Assembly (NCBI GenBank): GCA_013115135.1
Contig: JABANP010000214.1
Coordinates: forward strand, 20,570-84,569
From: Perkinsus olseni
Lineage: Eukaryota; Perkinsozoa; Perkinsida; Perkinsidae
Direction of reading: 5' to 3'
DNA length: 64,000 bases
Part shown: positions 48,881 to 61,218 of the stretch, piece after piece
How the letters are laid out: each line of letters starts with the position of its first letter
How positions within the stretch are numbered: the first letter of the stretch is position 1
Position numbers and translations under genes: made by a program
The notes under the pieces: model-generated
Told to the model about the DNA's origin: nothing
Database searches by the model: none
Seen by the model: only the letters and a program-made list of their open reading frames with translations

Positions 48881-51792
48881 TTAGAACGAACATCGTCGCT
48901 TTTCACTCGACTCTTCCTCATCCTCCGCCAAAGAGATGACGGTGTTCATCGGCTGATGTCCGCTGGTCACCGGCCTCGCCTCGTTAAGATCTCCTCTCGT
49001 CCCTTGTATGTTGTCCGGCATATTCTCAGCCTCCTTCGCCGCAGTGTCGTCGTCTTCTTCCACTATCGTTGGCACCCTCATCGGAGTGGCATAACGAGAG
49101 TGGCTAGCCCCGGGATGAGACATCCTCGAGAGATTCGGGGATGTGCCAGATTTCGGGCCCATTATCTGACACGAAAACCCTAGAGATCATCACGTATCGA
49201 GCGTCGCTACAGTGATCTGGTCGAGGCCGTAGTTGCGACGCTTCCCCGGCGAGACTTGACGGCTGCCTGGCGCCATCACCACGCTCATCGGCACTTCACC
49301 AACCATCTGGTCACGGACTCTCCTCACCTTGAAAACAACCATACGACGTTTGAACCAGCCCAGACGCCCTACCCTAATCATATCGCTGCCAGGCACTGGT
49401 TCGCTAAGAACCTCCAGCTGCTCTCCGGCCTCTACACGAATCTCCTTATTAGACGCCGGTACGTGCAGCGACGATGCCTGGGGGATGTGCAGACCAGCTT
49501 GCGGCGAGATCCGCCTCCTACCACGGCGATTGGTGGTCGAGCGTCGGGCAGTCCTCTCATCGTTTCGCCGCCTTGCGTGATCGCTCCCAGTGCATGCCCA
49601 CCTATGAAGGGATCCGAAACTGATGGGAAAAATGCACCTACCAGGCTGGACCGAAGTGATGTTCGGATCCTCAGTTTCGGGGATGGTGACGCCAACGGCG
49701 TAAATGCTGACGTAAGACGACGGGAACCTTCCAGCCTGAACGGTAAAAACATCATCACATCAAGCAATTGCGAAAATAGCGGTAATATGGTATTGAGTAT
49801 CCCGATAATAAGCATACTCTGAACAATCAGGCGCTAAAATATGCGATAATAAGTACTCCACAAAGTAATATACATTCCGAGTAAGAACACAATGAAAACA
49901 GTGTAAAGCCATGAGAGAGCTCTGTTCAACGTTCTGAGGATCTCTCACCTCTCCACGTGAATTTCTTCCAGACCACCAAAGACCGGTGTCCTCTGAGTAA
50001 ATACGTCTGTCGACTTCAACTGCAGAAAGCGACACTCACGAGTAACGAAAATAACATCTCCGCGTTCGAAGGAAAGTTCTCCATCTCTTTGGCCGACAAA
50101 TGAGGAAGTCGCTCGGTACTCCGTAAACTGGTCTTTGCCGTTAGCACTAAAATCATCAGCAATGCACCTCCAGCCACTTCCTCATCGTACTGAGCCTCGA
50201 GGACAAGATACGCCGACTGTAGGGCAGGGTAGCAGAGAAGGCATTGGTCACGATGGCTGATGACGGGCTGGTAGTCGGCTGGAAACCAGGCTGGACGAGG
50301 GGCTGTGGGGCCCGACTGGCACGTCATCTGCGAGGAATAATAGCGAGAAACCTTCTACGAGTTCAACTTACCACAGCCTCATCAACAGCGGCTCGGTAGT
50401 CCAACGGCAGCCTGGAGAGCTCGTCGGTCATTCGGCGATCCATCTTGCGCTGGAGGGACGCAAGCTCGGCGACGAAATGGGAGATCGCGTCAAAATGTAT
50501 CTAAAACCGCGACCTTTCAAAGGTATCTCTTCGCACGGATGGATACGGCATGACGGCGTTTGAGCATCTCGACCTCCTCGGCAACATCTCGGGCAGACCG
50601 ATTGCTGTCCTGCTGCACCTTCTGTAGACGCTCGAACACCTGGTACTGACCTCACAGGCAGCTGGGCCCGATGCGTGTGAGCCGTACCCGTTGGCGCTCC
50701 ATCTGAACTCGCTGGCCAGACGTCTCGTAGAGCTGCTGGAGACGATCTCTCAGCCGAGCCAACTCCTGTTGATGGCGTTTGAAGACGGCCTCGGCCTTAC
50801 GCACAGCCTAAGAAAAGTACGGATGCCGCTGAGCACAATTATGCTACATGTATGAAGGGAGAGAAGCGATCGATTAACTTAGAAGAGGTCTCAATTTAAC
50901 GCATGTAAGTTGGAATGACCACGAATAACGGAGTCCTCATTGAAAGGTTGAGAATAAAAATCATGCAGCATCGAGAGCGTAGAGAATTTAATTCTAGGAG
51001 ACTACAACTCACACCGGAAACAACGGACGAAAGTCGGCACCGAACTGAGGTAACACACGATTAGCTTCAGCGAAAACGAAGCTCACGCCGTGGCAAGAAT
51101 GCATGTCCCGATGACGCTTCTTGACATCAGTAGAAATCTCGACCAATCTGTCTCGAATCTGACAGGAGAAGGCAGGACGATTTGGGAGAAATGTGGTATG
51201 ATCACTTTTCTCTTCATTTCTCGCAAATCCTCGGCCGCTTCTATGGTAACAGAGCCCACGATGGGGTTCATCAGAATGAGAGTATCTACCGAGAACTGTC
51301 GACGATGTCACTTACAGGGACCAAACAGACTCTCAGCCAAGGTTGACAGGCCGGCCGCTGACTGTGGAGGGACGCCGTCGTAGTTGCGAGGAGCGCCGAT
51401 CTTGCGCAGGGCCTTGCAGCAGTTCTGGAGAGCCTCGACGCTGGCGAAATATCTAAGGTCGAAGCGAGGACAAGACGAGTGGACGGAAAGGCGGATTTAC
51501 ATGTTAATAAAGGCACGGAATTTCATACGATGGTCGATGCAACTCATGAGGGCTGCGTGGAACTCCTCGAACATGTCGCGGGCCTCACCGGTGTACTGAC
51601 TGAGCTGACTGGTATCTCGGGAATCGGGTGTCGGCTGAAAGGCAAAAGAGAGTCAAGCATGAACTGGACCTACTTTGTATCTTGCATGCTCAACCTAAAG
51701 ATACGCCACTCACCGTGGGCGGGCCACCGACGGAGTCCCTGAGGTTTTGCAAACCCCTGCTTAACTCCGCTCAGCATGCCGGTCATCATCTG
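48881..51792 (-). CDS. Coiled-coil, BAR-like protein, multi-exon
   Basis: Exons read leftward from a likely start at 51792 (MMTGMLSGVKQGFAKPQGLR). Next are YTGEARDMFEEFHAALMSCI and DHRMKFRAFINM, ASVEALQNCCKALRKIGAPR, AVFKRHQQELARLRDRLQQL, VFERLQKVQQDSNRSARDVA, FDAISHFVAELASLQRKMDR and RMTDELSRLPLDYRAAV. The helices, the mid-length region and the PAWFPADYQPV-type linker resemble BAR or IMD domains that bend membranes, but that is inference. Downstream, the C-terminal exon at 48881-49162 is acidic and Ser-rich (EEDDDTAAKEAENMPDNIQG) and ends CSF. Internal exon joins between 49.2 and 50.0 kb are not resolved, so part of that span may be intron or another gene. Confidence 0.5.
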
Positions 51793-52097
51793 TTCAACGC
51801 AATCGTATGAAACCCGCAACTTGGCCGGCTTGGTTGCTGTTCCGTTTTATAGAAAACGCGTCGATCATCTAGGCGCGCGCTTTTTGCATTGGATCTCGCA
51901 CCGAGCACTGTTGTGTATCGACCTTCAAACCCAGAGCTAGAGTACACTTATCCTGATGATTATAAGCGCCCCCAGGATTGAATTTGTTGTGCGAAAGCCA
52001 ATTCTGGAAACCGTATTTGAAACTGAGGAGATGGCGCAGTCTATTGAACTCCGGGAGAGTATTTCAAATTCAGCTTTGGTTCTTAAAGTCGCCGGAG
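51793..52097. promoter_or_regulatory. Shared divergent promoter region, BAR-like gene and prohibitin-2
   Basis: Roughly 300 bp between two divergently transcribed genes. It contains GGCGCGCGCTTTTTGCATT at 51871-51889, which nearly repeats a motif at 47103-47121 (GGCGCGCGCTTTCCGCATT). No TATA-like element is obvious. Confidence 0.4.
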
Positions 52098-53895
52098 ATG
52101 TCGCAAAAGTTCACCGAAGCGTTCTCGAAGTTTGGCCCGCAGTTGGCGAAGGTCATCACGGTTGGAAGTGTCGGGATTGGCGGCTCGGTCTGGGCCTTCA
52201 AGAACTGTCTTTTTAATGGTAATAATTTGGGGTGGGAAGATCTTAGGTTGATCCGTGGAAGATACAGAATGGGTCAAGTTCCGTGCGATACCGATATCTG
52301 TATTCAGTCGATGCTGGACATCGAGCCATCAAGTTCTCCAGGATCGGCGGTTTGAAGGAGGATCTTTACACTGAAGGCACTCACGTGATGGTCCCTTGGT
52401 TTGAACGACCCATCACCTTCGACATCCGAACCAAACCGAGAACTCTGGTAAGGTCGAACGAAGAAAAAGATTCCTTCGACGAGGATATAATTCTCTTTTA
52501 ATTTATGATTTTTTCATTAATAATTTATCGAGGAAAATCAATTTCCGTTGTAGGTGTCTCTGACCGGCTCGAAGGACCTTCAGATGGTCAGCATCTCTCT
52601 CCGAACACTTTGCCGTCCCCGCGAGGACAAGTTGCCGGCTATCTACCGCTACGTCGGCACTGACTATGATGAGAAGGTAATAATAACATCATCATTTTCA
52701 TCGTTACTCTCACCCTCATCACCCTCATCATCATCATTATCCTTACCGTCGTCGTCCTCATCATCACTCAGTCCGTAATTTCCTAGGTGCTCCCCTCCAT
52801 CATCAATGAGGTTTTGAAGTCTGTTGTTGCCCAGTTTAACGCTTCCGAGCTCGTCACTCAGCGAGAGGTGAAGTCTCCGCCTGTCGTTTTATTTTTCCAA
52901 CTTTCTTTTTTGCCATCGTAGGTCGTCTCGCGTCGTATCCGCCAGGAGCTGGTCGAGCGTGCTCGTGAATTCAATCTGATTCTGGATGATGTCGCCATTG
53001 TTGATCTGGCCTTCTCTCCAGAGTAAGAGGCGTGGGAGAATCTTTGCGTATCCAAGGTTGACCCGTGCTAGATACGCAGGAGCTGTCGAGCAAAAGCAGG
53101 TGGCCCAGCAGCAGGCTGAGAAGGCGAAGTACCAAGTGTTGAAGGCTCAGGAGATGAAGAAGAATATCATCATCAAGGCTCAAGGTGAGATACTCACGCT
53201 TGTGCGGTCGGCTTCGTAGGGAAAGCTGTTAGCGGTCTCGCCATCGATTCTTGCCCGTTTCATTTTTGTGGACATTTTATTATTTTTGTGCCAACTGCTT
53301 CTAGTCCGGCGATCGAAAGCGAGTGGAGATATTGCTACTATGGCTACATTGATTTTGGCAGTTTTTGGTTTTCTTGAAGTTACTCCTGTGGACCAGTAAT
53401 TTTTTCGATAACTGCCTTCACGCTTGCAATTCTTGGTGAATTCGAAGATGATAGCCATACTAGAATAGATTATTTTCATAATAATGTAGATACCAGTATA
53501 TAATACCATAAATAATATACCAATAATAGGTATTAGGTTACTGATATGGGATCCGTGATTTTCTCCAGCCCGGTGTTTAACTTGAGCGAACGCAATTCCT
53601 GAAGCTTTTGAACTTTCGTGAAGGTTCAGACGGGCTCTCTCAGGTGAGATGGAATCGGCCAAGATGATCGGTTCGGCCATCCAGAACAACCCGGGCTTCG
53701 TGGAACTGAGAAAAATAGATGCTGCCAAGGAGATCGCCCATCACATGGCCGTCAGCCGAAATAAGATGGTAATTTTTTGGCGCACAGGAAAGGATTCTTT
53801 TCACGCTTCCTGATTCGCAGGTGCTGAACTCGGATTCGTTGCTGTTGAATTTGATGAGCAGTGGTAATGAGAGGTTGGCCATTGAGAAGGCGTAG
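52098..53895 (+). CDS. Prohibitin-2, multi-exon
   Basis: Inner mitochondrial membrane scaffold that forms a ring with prohibitin-1 and chaperones membrane proteins. The ATG at 52098 opens [20 protein letters not shown] and a hydrophobic N-terminal anchor ([17 protein letters not shown]). Spliced exons give [60 protein letters not shown] (the SPFH/band-7 domain), then [20 protein letters not shown] and [20 protein letters not shown]. The coiled coil ([20 protein letters not shown]) and [20 protein letters not shown] match prohibitin-2. [11 protein letters not shown] and a stop at 53893-53895 follow. It has 7 or so introns; one near 53187-53640 is about 450 nt, larger than its neighbours. One intron (52680-52772) is a TCA/TCG-rich tract. 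Confidence 0.93.
52680..52772. repeat. TCATCA/TCGTCG microsatellite in a prohibitin intron
   Basis: Imperfect TCA and TCG trinucleotide units between DYDEK and VLPSIINEV of prohibitin-2. It is flanked by GTAATAATAAC and TTTCCTAG splice signals, so it lies in an intron. Confidence 0.7.
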
Positions 53896-54374
53896 AAGCA
53901 GCGATTGACGGATGAGGGAGCATTGGTACCAGCAAACCGTTTCAAGTATGTTTCGAAGTTGTGGAGCTAGTAGGAGTTGTTCCAGTGGATGGACATCGCT
54001 CGGGGGAGAGGTTAACTTGTTGATAGCGACGGAAAGGGGTTTGTGGTGCGATCGCGTTCTGTGACTGAAGCTTTAACTGCATCAGCGGTCATGCAGTAGC
54101 CCTTCGGCGACCAGTGCCCGATCTAACATCAGTCTCCAGGCTGGGGCGATCGGCTGAGATGGGGATACTCTGTTTTCGGACCTCCATACCGGTGTCGCTT
54201 CTATCAGTGGCGGTTGTTGCTGCTGGTGGATCAAGCTATAGCGTTTGGCCTTCGCAGCGAGTCTTGAGGCTGCGCTCCGAGGTCTTTTCACGTTGGCGCG
54301 TTTGGTGCTGAGCGTTGGACGATCGTGCAATATCTCATTTTCATCAAGAGTCTCCGTAGGGTTGCTTTCGCAGC
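53896..54374. other. Spacer between prohibitin-2 and CWC27
   Basis: 480 bases, no supported coding or RNA feature. Confidence 0.45.
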
Positions 54375-57300
54375 ATGTCTAACATCTACGTAGCGGAGCC
54401 TCCCACCAAGGGCAAGGTGGTACTGCACACCACCCATGGGCCGATATCGATAGCGTTGTGGTCGAAGGAGTGCCCGAAGACTACCAGGAACTTTGTTCAG
54501 TTGGTAAGACACCTCGGGAACCTCACTTTTACTGTTGTACTTTCTTTATGATCGGCTGCCACAGGGAAGGGGTTGGTAGCGGCCCGTGGCTGCGATGACT
54601 TTCCCTTGGTATCTTTTAAGTAGAAGAGGTACAACGTAGTTGAAGCGAAAATGAGAAACAACGCAACGCGTCCGGCCAGTGGCTTCTCTGAACACGTATC
54701 CTGGAACGTCTCAGGACAGTAGTGGATCCTTAACCCGAGAGTGCTTCGTACGCGCAATTTAAGTTGAAACTTGTTTCGTATCTTCCGTGCTCGAGTATTC
54801 CGTGAGTTGATGGAAAATTGGTACGCGATTACTAACTCGGCGTCAGTTAAATCGTCCTGTTTGAAGGAAAGTAGATTTCCTGTATATTGAATTCTCTTCT
54901 ACTCAAGAGGCGACCTGATCAGTTTTCCCCGGTAAGGGCGACCGTCGATATTTGACTTCGTTATAGACTTCTGCCGGCTAGGATGCAGTACCCCCTACAG
55001 GCTCCTTTCTGTCTTAACTAATAGGGGTTGTTATAGAGTCGGTCTGTTCTCTGATGTCGATTGGTTGCATCCCCGACAGACTCGCCGTAAATTGGAAGAG
55101 TCCTCACTTCTGCTGGTCCTTCCGGTCGTTGGGCACGCGGCTGCGACGGGGTCTTCCGGTCAAGCGCTAGGCGGAGCGAAGCTCTTCTTTGCAGGCCCTG
55201 GAGGACTACTACAACGGCACGGTCTTCCACCGCATCATCAAGGACTTCCTCATACAAGGCGGAGATCGGACCAACACCGGTTTGGGCTGCGATTCCATCT
55301 ATGGCGAGCCTTACCCGAACGAATTCCATTCACGTTTGAAGTGAGATATTTCGACCGCCGGGTGGGTCGGTCGTATCTTTCCGTATCCGCGCAGGTTCCG
55401 ATATCGTGGTTTGGTGGGCGTCGCGAGCGCTGGAGTCGCTGAGAAGGGCGGGGCGTCGACGAACGGCTCACAGTTCTTCATAACAATGGGAAGAGATGAT
55501 AGCTTTAATAATAAGTAGGTATCTTAGGTTGAAGCTGGGCGTTGACGGAATCACTGGTGGTAGGTATACGTTGTTTGGCAAGGTTGTTGATGATACGGTA
55601 TATAATCTGGATAGGATATCGCAGGCGAATGTCGATACGAACGACTTCCCGACTGATGACCCGCCGCCGCATATCATCCGAGCGGAAGTCGTAGTACTGG
55701 GAATCTTCCGGAATGTATCGAACTCGGATCGACCTCGGGTTCTCCCGGCGGCGATGGGAGTCCGGGCCCGATCACGTACACGATTGAACCGCTGCGTTGC
55801 AATATCTCATTATAGAGGATGTAGTAGTAGAACTTAGGTGAATCGGCCTTTTAGTGAGTGCATACGGCCGGCATGGCTAGGCCAGTCGATCGTTTTCGTG
55901 GCTTCGTTTCGACAGGGTAAAACAAACTCGTAGGTTGCGTCGATTATCATTAAGTGAGCGATAAGCAGCGCATGTTGGTCCCTTCAATACCACACCATTC
56001 GCACTTCCTGGCGAGTTGTCCAACGCTCGAACCGTGGGTGGAAGATAGGCGAAATCTCTCCGAGGGAGATACGAAAGTTAGCGAGAATAATTATCTAGCG
56101 ACTAGCGAGCGTCTGTGATGTTATGTCGATTTCGCATGGGGAAATCTGTGGTTGCCCGCCTTCGACCTGGGATACGCAACTGGGATTCACCTTGGTGGTC
56201 GGTTAGGTTGAGAATCCCTTCACGGATATCATTCCGAGGGACATCTATCGGCAAGTGGTCGACCATGCTGAAGAGGAGAGGGACAATAGAAGAAAGGAGA
56301 AGATAGAAGTGTCCAATAAGAAGGGACTGCTGAGCTTCGAGGATGAAGACAGTAGCAGTAGCGAGAGCGAAGACGACGAGGATGGTAAGCGGAAGGTCGT
56401 GGGTTCAATTCTTAAGTCTGGCATCTTACTTTTTGTCCCACTGCAGGAAACGAGAAACGTATAGCTGTTAAAGTGAAGAGTGCTCACGATGGTGGAGACG
56501 CTTCGCTCTTGGCCGAGACGGCTAAGTCGGGTGACGCGCTTGGCGCGGTCAAGAAGGAAAGCTCTTTGAAGGCGGCAGCAAGGCGAGCTAAGATGCTTCA
56601 GAAGGTAGTGAGGATGCCGTGTCCTTGGCGTGGGGGCTCGGTACTCGAGGATATGGATCGCATTCGCCGGTTCACAGTGCGAGCGTGTGTGAGCCGAATT
56701 GCTATGGAAGAGTCCATAGTGTGAGCGGTTCCACGGCACTTTGGGGACTTGTCCATGTGTAGGGTTTCTTGATAGCGATGGTTGAGCGAGATTATCGGCG
56801 CGAAGATTCTCGGAGAGATTCAGTGGAAGTTGTTCGCTGTCCGCTCAGTCTCGAGGCGTCCAAGATCTCGATGATAGCGATGAGGAGTCGGAGGGCTCCG
56901 AGTATGGTGATCGGGAACGAGCCGAGAAAACTTGGTAATAGGCGGAAGGGAGGTATCTTTTCGGATGGGTATCTTAGGGATTCTTCCGAGTGAGGCTAAG
57001 GCTATGCGGGAGAGTGAGCTTGAACGGCAACGGCAGATCGAAAAGATGCGCCAAAAGATACGGGTAGGGGCTCCACGACTTTATTTGTACCCTGTCAAGG
57101 TTTCAGCTCCAGAATCATGTTGGGCGATGAGGATCGAAAATTATTCGCATTTTCTTGATAAAAATGCACGCTCCTCATGCAGCCTTGTGACGTGCTCGTC
57201 ATTGAAATCGGGTTCGGGTTTTTGGTTCAAGGTTTGCTTTTCAGCAAGTTAACCGAGTTGAGGATACGTCTCAGAAGGAGACAAAGGGGCCGATGGGGAT

Positions 57301-58689
57301 AGCTGATCGCGCGAATAAGTAATGATCGAGGGAGTACTTGGAGCCTATCAGCAGCACTCAGTAGCCATACTCAATTACAGCCTTACCCTTCACTAGGGCT
57401 CACCTTCCTGGGAGGGGGAAGGGTAGGAGACACATAAGAGTCTTGTGATGTGATAGACACAAGGGCTGTCCGAAAGGTTGGCATAGCTCACCTGTAAAGC
57501 GATGAGCTTGGTGACATCCGTACTGGCGCGTTCTGGCTGAATTGATTGATTGGTGGAACCAGTGGCCGGCTCTACTCTAGCAAGCATAATAATAGTCCAA
57601 TACTTGCTCTATGGCTCTAGTTTACTATTTTCAGCTATACTCTCACTTTAGCAAGAGCATAGTCAGAGCGGTGGTGTTGGCCAGAGCTATACAGATGGAA
57701 CTGTCGTGGTGGAGATTTCCATTTTGAAGGTACAAACGACGGGAGAAGCGTGGCAAGAAGGCTTATCAGGAGCTGGATGTGTTTATGAATGAGGAGGCGT
57801 CTAAGGCGCATGAGAGAGAAGAAGGTTGGACCATGGCAAAGACGCTGATTGAACGCTTTTTGTTCCAGAGGGGCCTGAGGTGGTGAATGGTGAGAGCTCG
57901 ACCTCGGCTCGGGCGGCTGCTGAGGATACCGAGATAACGGCGGAGCCGGGCACTCTGGCTGAAACCATGCAGGTAGTAGGTCTGATGGTGCCAGGATTGG
58001 GTGGGTTGTCGGGAGCGTCGAGGCTCGAAACTCGTCCCCCGCCGAAACTCAGAAGTGGGGCTCAACTTCCGCGTGTGTCCGATTAGCCGCAGTCTCCGCA
58101 AGACTTCAAGTCATGAGCCACAGCGATGGTGAGATGCTCTCTCTGTTGTCAGTTTGCATTTGGAGAGGATACAGGCGCGCTGGGTGCAGATGGTGATGCC
58201 TTTGGCGGCGCGGACTGGCTTCATGGTCGAGATACGTCGGCGCACAGCAAAGGATTGAAGTTTGCTATAGACAGCACGAGAGCGTAATAATCTCTGCTTT
58301 TTCTCTTATATGATGGTTTGAGGGTATCTTGAGCTTGAGCGTGAATGATACGAATTGGGTCGGATAGACAACCACCCTCGTTAAATGGAAATCTTGTAGG
58401 TGCCAGCTAGAGCGTAAAAATGTCGGCCTCTGCTTAGCTTATGTGATGGTCTGTCGGTATCTTGACCTTGAGCGTGAAAGATACGAATTAGGTCGGTTGT
58501 GTTGTGATCTTCCGTTTTTGTAGGTATCAGCTTGACGAAGAGCGTGCACAGAAAGTGTTGGAGGTGTACGACCCGCTGGACCCCAATGCAGGGCCGCCAA
58601 AGGAACGTCGAGAAGAAAACAGACCGAAGAGGCCTCGACGAGACGATGATGATGAAGAACGCGATCGTCATCACAGGCATCATCGTTAA
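54375..58689 (+). CDS. CWC27-like peptidyl-prolyl isomerase (spliceosomal cyclophilin), multi-exon
   Basis: Cyclophilin-type protein of the activated spliceosome. The first exon begins at the ATG at 54375 with [40 protein letters not shown] follows, which is the CWC27 start. Next exons are [86 protein letters not shown] and [34 protein letters not shown] and GSQFFIT carry most catalytic residues of the family. The C-terminal half is acidic and coiled ([46 protein letters not shown]), with [20 protein letters not shown] near the end and a basic HRHHR tail. Stop at 58689. Introns of 689 and about 520 nt interrupt it, longer than neighbours. Exon joins after 56.6 kb are only partly resolved. Confidence 0.83.
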
Positions 58690-59284
58690 CGTGGTTTCTA
58701 AGTGGAGATGGGCCGCGTTACATCAATCCAGCAGGATGTCTCGGGGTTGCTTGAAGAGGCGTCACCGGGAAGATGCCCCTCTTTCGGGTTTCTTGGGGAG
58801 GAAGGGTAGTTGGCATGACGATATGGCCGAGGTCCTCGCAGTCGCTCGACCGATAATCATAGTGATGATAGCGGATAGTTCCCACCGGGGTCCTTCAGTT
58901 GTGATGATGCCTTGCAACCCGGAGGAGGATCTCCCGACCTTTGTGTATGATGGTGATGCTGAAGAGCTGTCTATGTTGGGTAGTGCTGAGGACTCTGGAG
59001 GGATCGACAAGATCGTCGTCGATGAATTCAGAGTGGGTAGAGTCCGGTGGAAAAAAGTTGTCCAGAGCTGATCTAAATCTTTTTAGCTGTGAATATTTAC
59101 CTATAGTAGCCGATCAGCGGTATCTGAAAGAGCGCGAAGTCCTTCTCTTAGCTGAGGCGGCATACGTTGATATTATACGGGAACTCTACTCGTCGTGGCC
59201 TATCGAGGCATTGCGATCTGCTTGGGCCAAATCGTGACGCCATTGCTGGTTGTTTTGCCCACCATAGTGCTGTGGCTGCTGCAG
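58690..59284. other. Spacer with a possible 5' exon of the downstream oxygenase
   Basis: Acidic frames (for example LPTFVYDGDAEELSMLGSAE at 58935-59000) look coding but cannot be tied to either neighbour. A frame through 59087-59220 (EREVLLLAEAAYVDIIRELY) may be an upstream exon of the oxygenase gene. Confidence 0.35.
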
Positions 59285-60979
59285 TTACGGGGCTTCATCA
59301 TAGTTCGGCATGCGTATCCTCGCATGCAGCAAAGACTACTGCGAGAAAGTGCCGCATTCTTCGCACTGGACGACGACGAGAAGGCGGCCATTGCGGGCGG
59401 CGATGGTATGCGGAAGATCAAAGGGCGTCCTGTTGGGTGAACGGTCACGGGCTTATTGGTTTCCTCATGGACGCTAACGCGTATGATCGGGGATGCGCAC
59501 GGACTGGGCTGGTCTTTCGGTCCGACTGGTGGGTTTTATGGACTTTCGGAATGGTAGAAGGAATTTTACTCTGGGTATTAGGCTGATGCTTTGCGATGAT
59601 ATAGCCTAGTCATATTGGTTATCTCGATCACCGACGAAATTTCTGGCTTTTCTCATCTCGTGCAGCTCTAACTAGGGTGCTCGGCTTCGCTGTGGTCACA
59701 GCGTCATCAACAGCAGCTCGACCTTTGTTGCAGATAGTGAGCTTGGACGACTGCGAAGCCCCTCAGGTACTCTCGTCGTGGATCTTCCGAGTTCGTAGAT
59801 CTCCACCTCGCGCAGACCGAGGGCGGTAGAGGTCTAGTTCCGTCGGGGTTCGATTCAACTCGACTGAGAGTCCCTGTACTGGGCCACGTGTCAAGTGCTG
59901 CTGGAATCGCAAGGGCACTATGCCGCTGTATCGAGAGATATTTGACGGGAAGTGATGGTAGTGCCTCGGGCGTGCGCTTTGGTTTCGATTTCATCACGAA
60001 ATTAGCAATATTCTGGTCTTTCATAGATTCTACGGCTCTAGAAAGCTGCGTTGATTTCCTGTCAAGGGAGCCTTCAGAAGAGGGCGTGTCCAATTCAACC
60101 GTACGGTTTTGCCACTACAGCGCCGGGGCTGGAGGCTTCGAGCCGCATACGGACACCAGCTTCTTCACGGTGCGGGAAGATACGTTTTGCTGCCACTGCT
60201 GTCCGTCAATGAATTCATCCTCAAGGCTGTTGTCTTACCCTTCACGCAGCGCTTGCCGCGGACATGGTGATGGCTTCACAGACGCGCCTTCTTAGTAAGC
60301 GTTGATGGCTCCTGGTCACCCAGTTTTCAGGTGATCGCTTCCGCTGGTCGGGGCAGGGCATCGTCGCTGGAGATTCTGAGCCCTGGAAGGAACGAGTGGC
60401 GAGCGATTGATAGGCTTATCCCCGATGACTCGTCGGTCGTTGTCTTTCCTGGCGACTATATGGCCATCATCTCGAAGGAAGTCGTTCCTGCCGTGGTAGG
60501 TTGGGGGCTGTGGATCGGAGCATCTTTTGTGGAAGGTGCATCGGAGCACGGCAGGGTCATCGCGCGAGGATCGTATCTCGGTGCCGATTCTGTTTAGAAC
60601 CAGGAAGGGAGCGCATTGGCCTGGGAGAATGAAGGGGATGCTAGATTGCGAAGGTGAGTTTCGCCGTGTCTTGAACGTTTCACGATGCCGCCAAAATTCA
60701 TAGTGCCCTGAGAAAGACTAAAAATCTGGATGGCTTCAAGAATTCGTATTAGAGCCCTACACTTGAATTGTTTTTTTCTTGAGGCGCTCTGGCCTCATCG
60801 TGCATCCTTCCACCTGCCGGCTGTCTGATGGCTCTTCGGTAGAACCCCTGGCGATGGATGACCTCGAGGCTTTCTGCTCTGTTAAGCGAAAGCGGCAGGC
60901 GGCGGAACACCGGGACGAAGGAGATAATTGGATACTCAGCACGTGGGATGTTGGGGTGCCCAGCATGATGACAAGTTAA
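59285..60979 (+). CDS. 2-oxoglutarate/Fe(II)-dependent dioxygenase-like protein, multi-exon, 5' end unplaced
   Basis: Non-haem iron oxygenase of the isopenicillin-N-synthase-like family (DIOX_N plus 2OG-FeII_Oxy). The exon after acceptor TGCTGCAG at 59284 gives LRGFIIVRHAYPRMQQRLLR and ESAAFFALDDDEKAAI, typical DIOX_N. Later ALESCVDFLSREPSEEGV is followed by VRFCHYSAGAGGFEPHTDTS (the HxD iron ligands H-T-D). VVVFPGDYMAIISKEVVPAV joins over a 41-nt intron to VHRSTAGSSREDRISVPILF, which supplies the second His and the RxS motif that binds 2-oxoglutarate. The last exon (60779-60979) is basic and ends WILSTWDVGVPSMMTS. Iron and co-substrate residues look complete. The substrate cannot be told. 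Frames between 59.4 and 59.85 kb are broken, so additional introns or indels are likely. Confidence 0.62.
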
Positions 60980-61218
60980 CGCCTTGGTTTCCACTGGCAG
61001 TGGTCTCTTGTGTTTGATAGCTCTATTAATTCGTTGGAGAAAATCTCGCGTTGTATACGTCCCAGTGGTTGCGCCTCGCTGACCAGATCAACGATCGTTT
61101 TCCTCTGTACGGGCTGCAGCAGGTGGTGCCCGGATTCTGCTTCGTCTGTTTTTTTGCTCTCCGAGCTTGTTTGGCTTCCTTCACATCCCAACGACTAAGC
61201 TCAGTGTGAGCTGCTTTT
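60980..61218. other. Spacer before the FUN14 gene
   Basis: 240 bases, no supported feature. Confidence 0.4.

Noticed and set aside
53180..53728. 182-residue minus-strand frame
   Set aside because: Lies across an intron of prohibitin-2 on the other strand; composition not protein-like.
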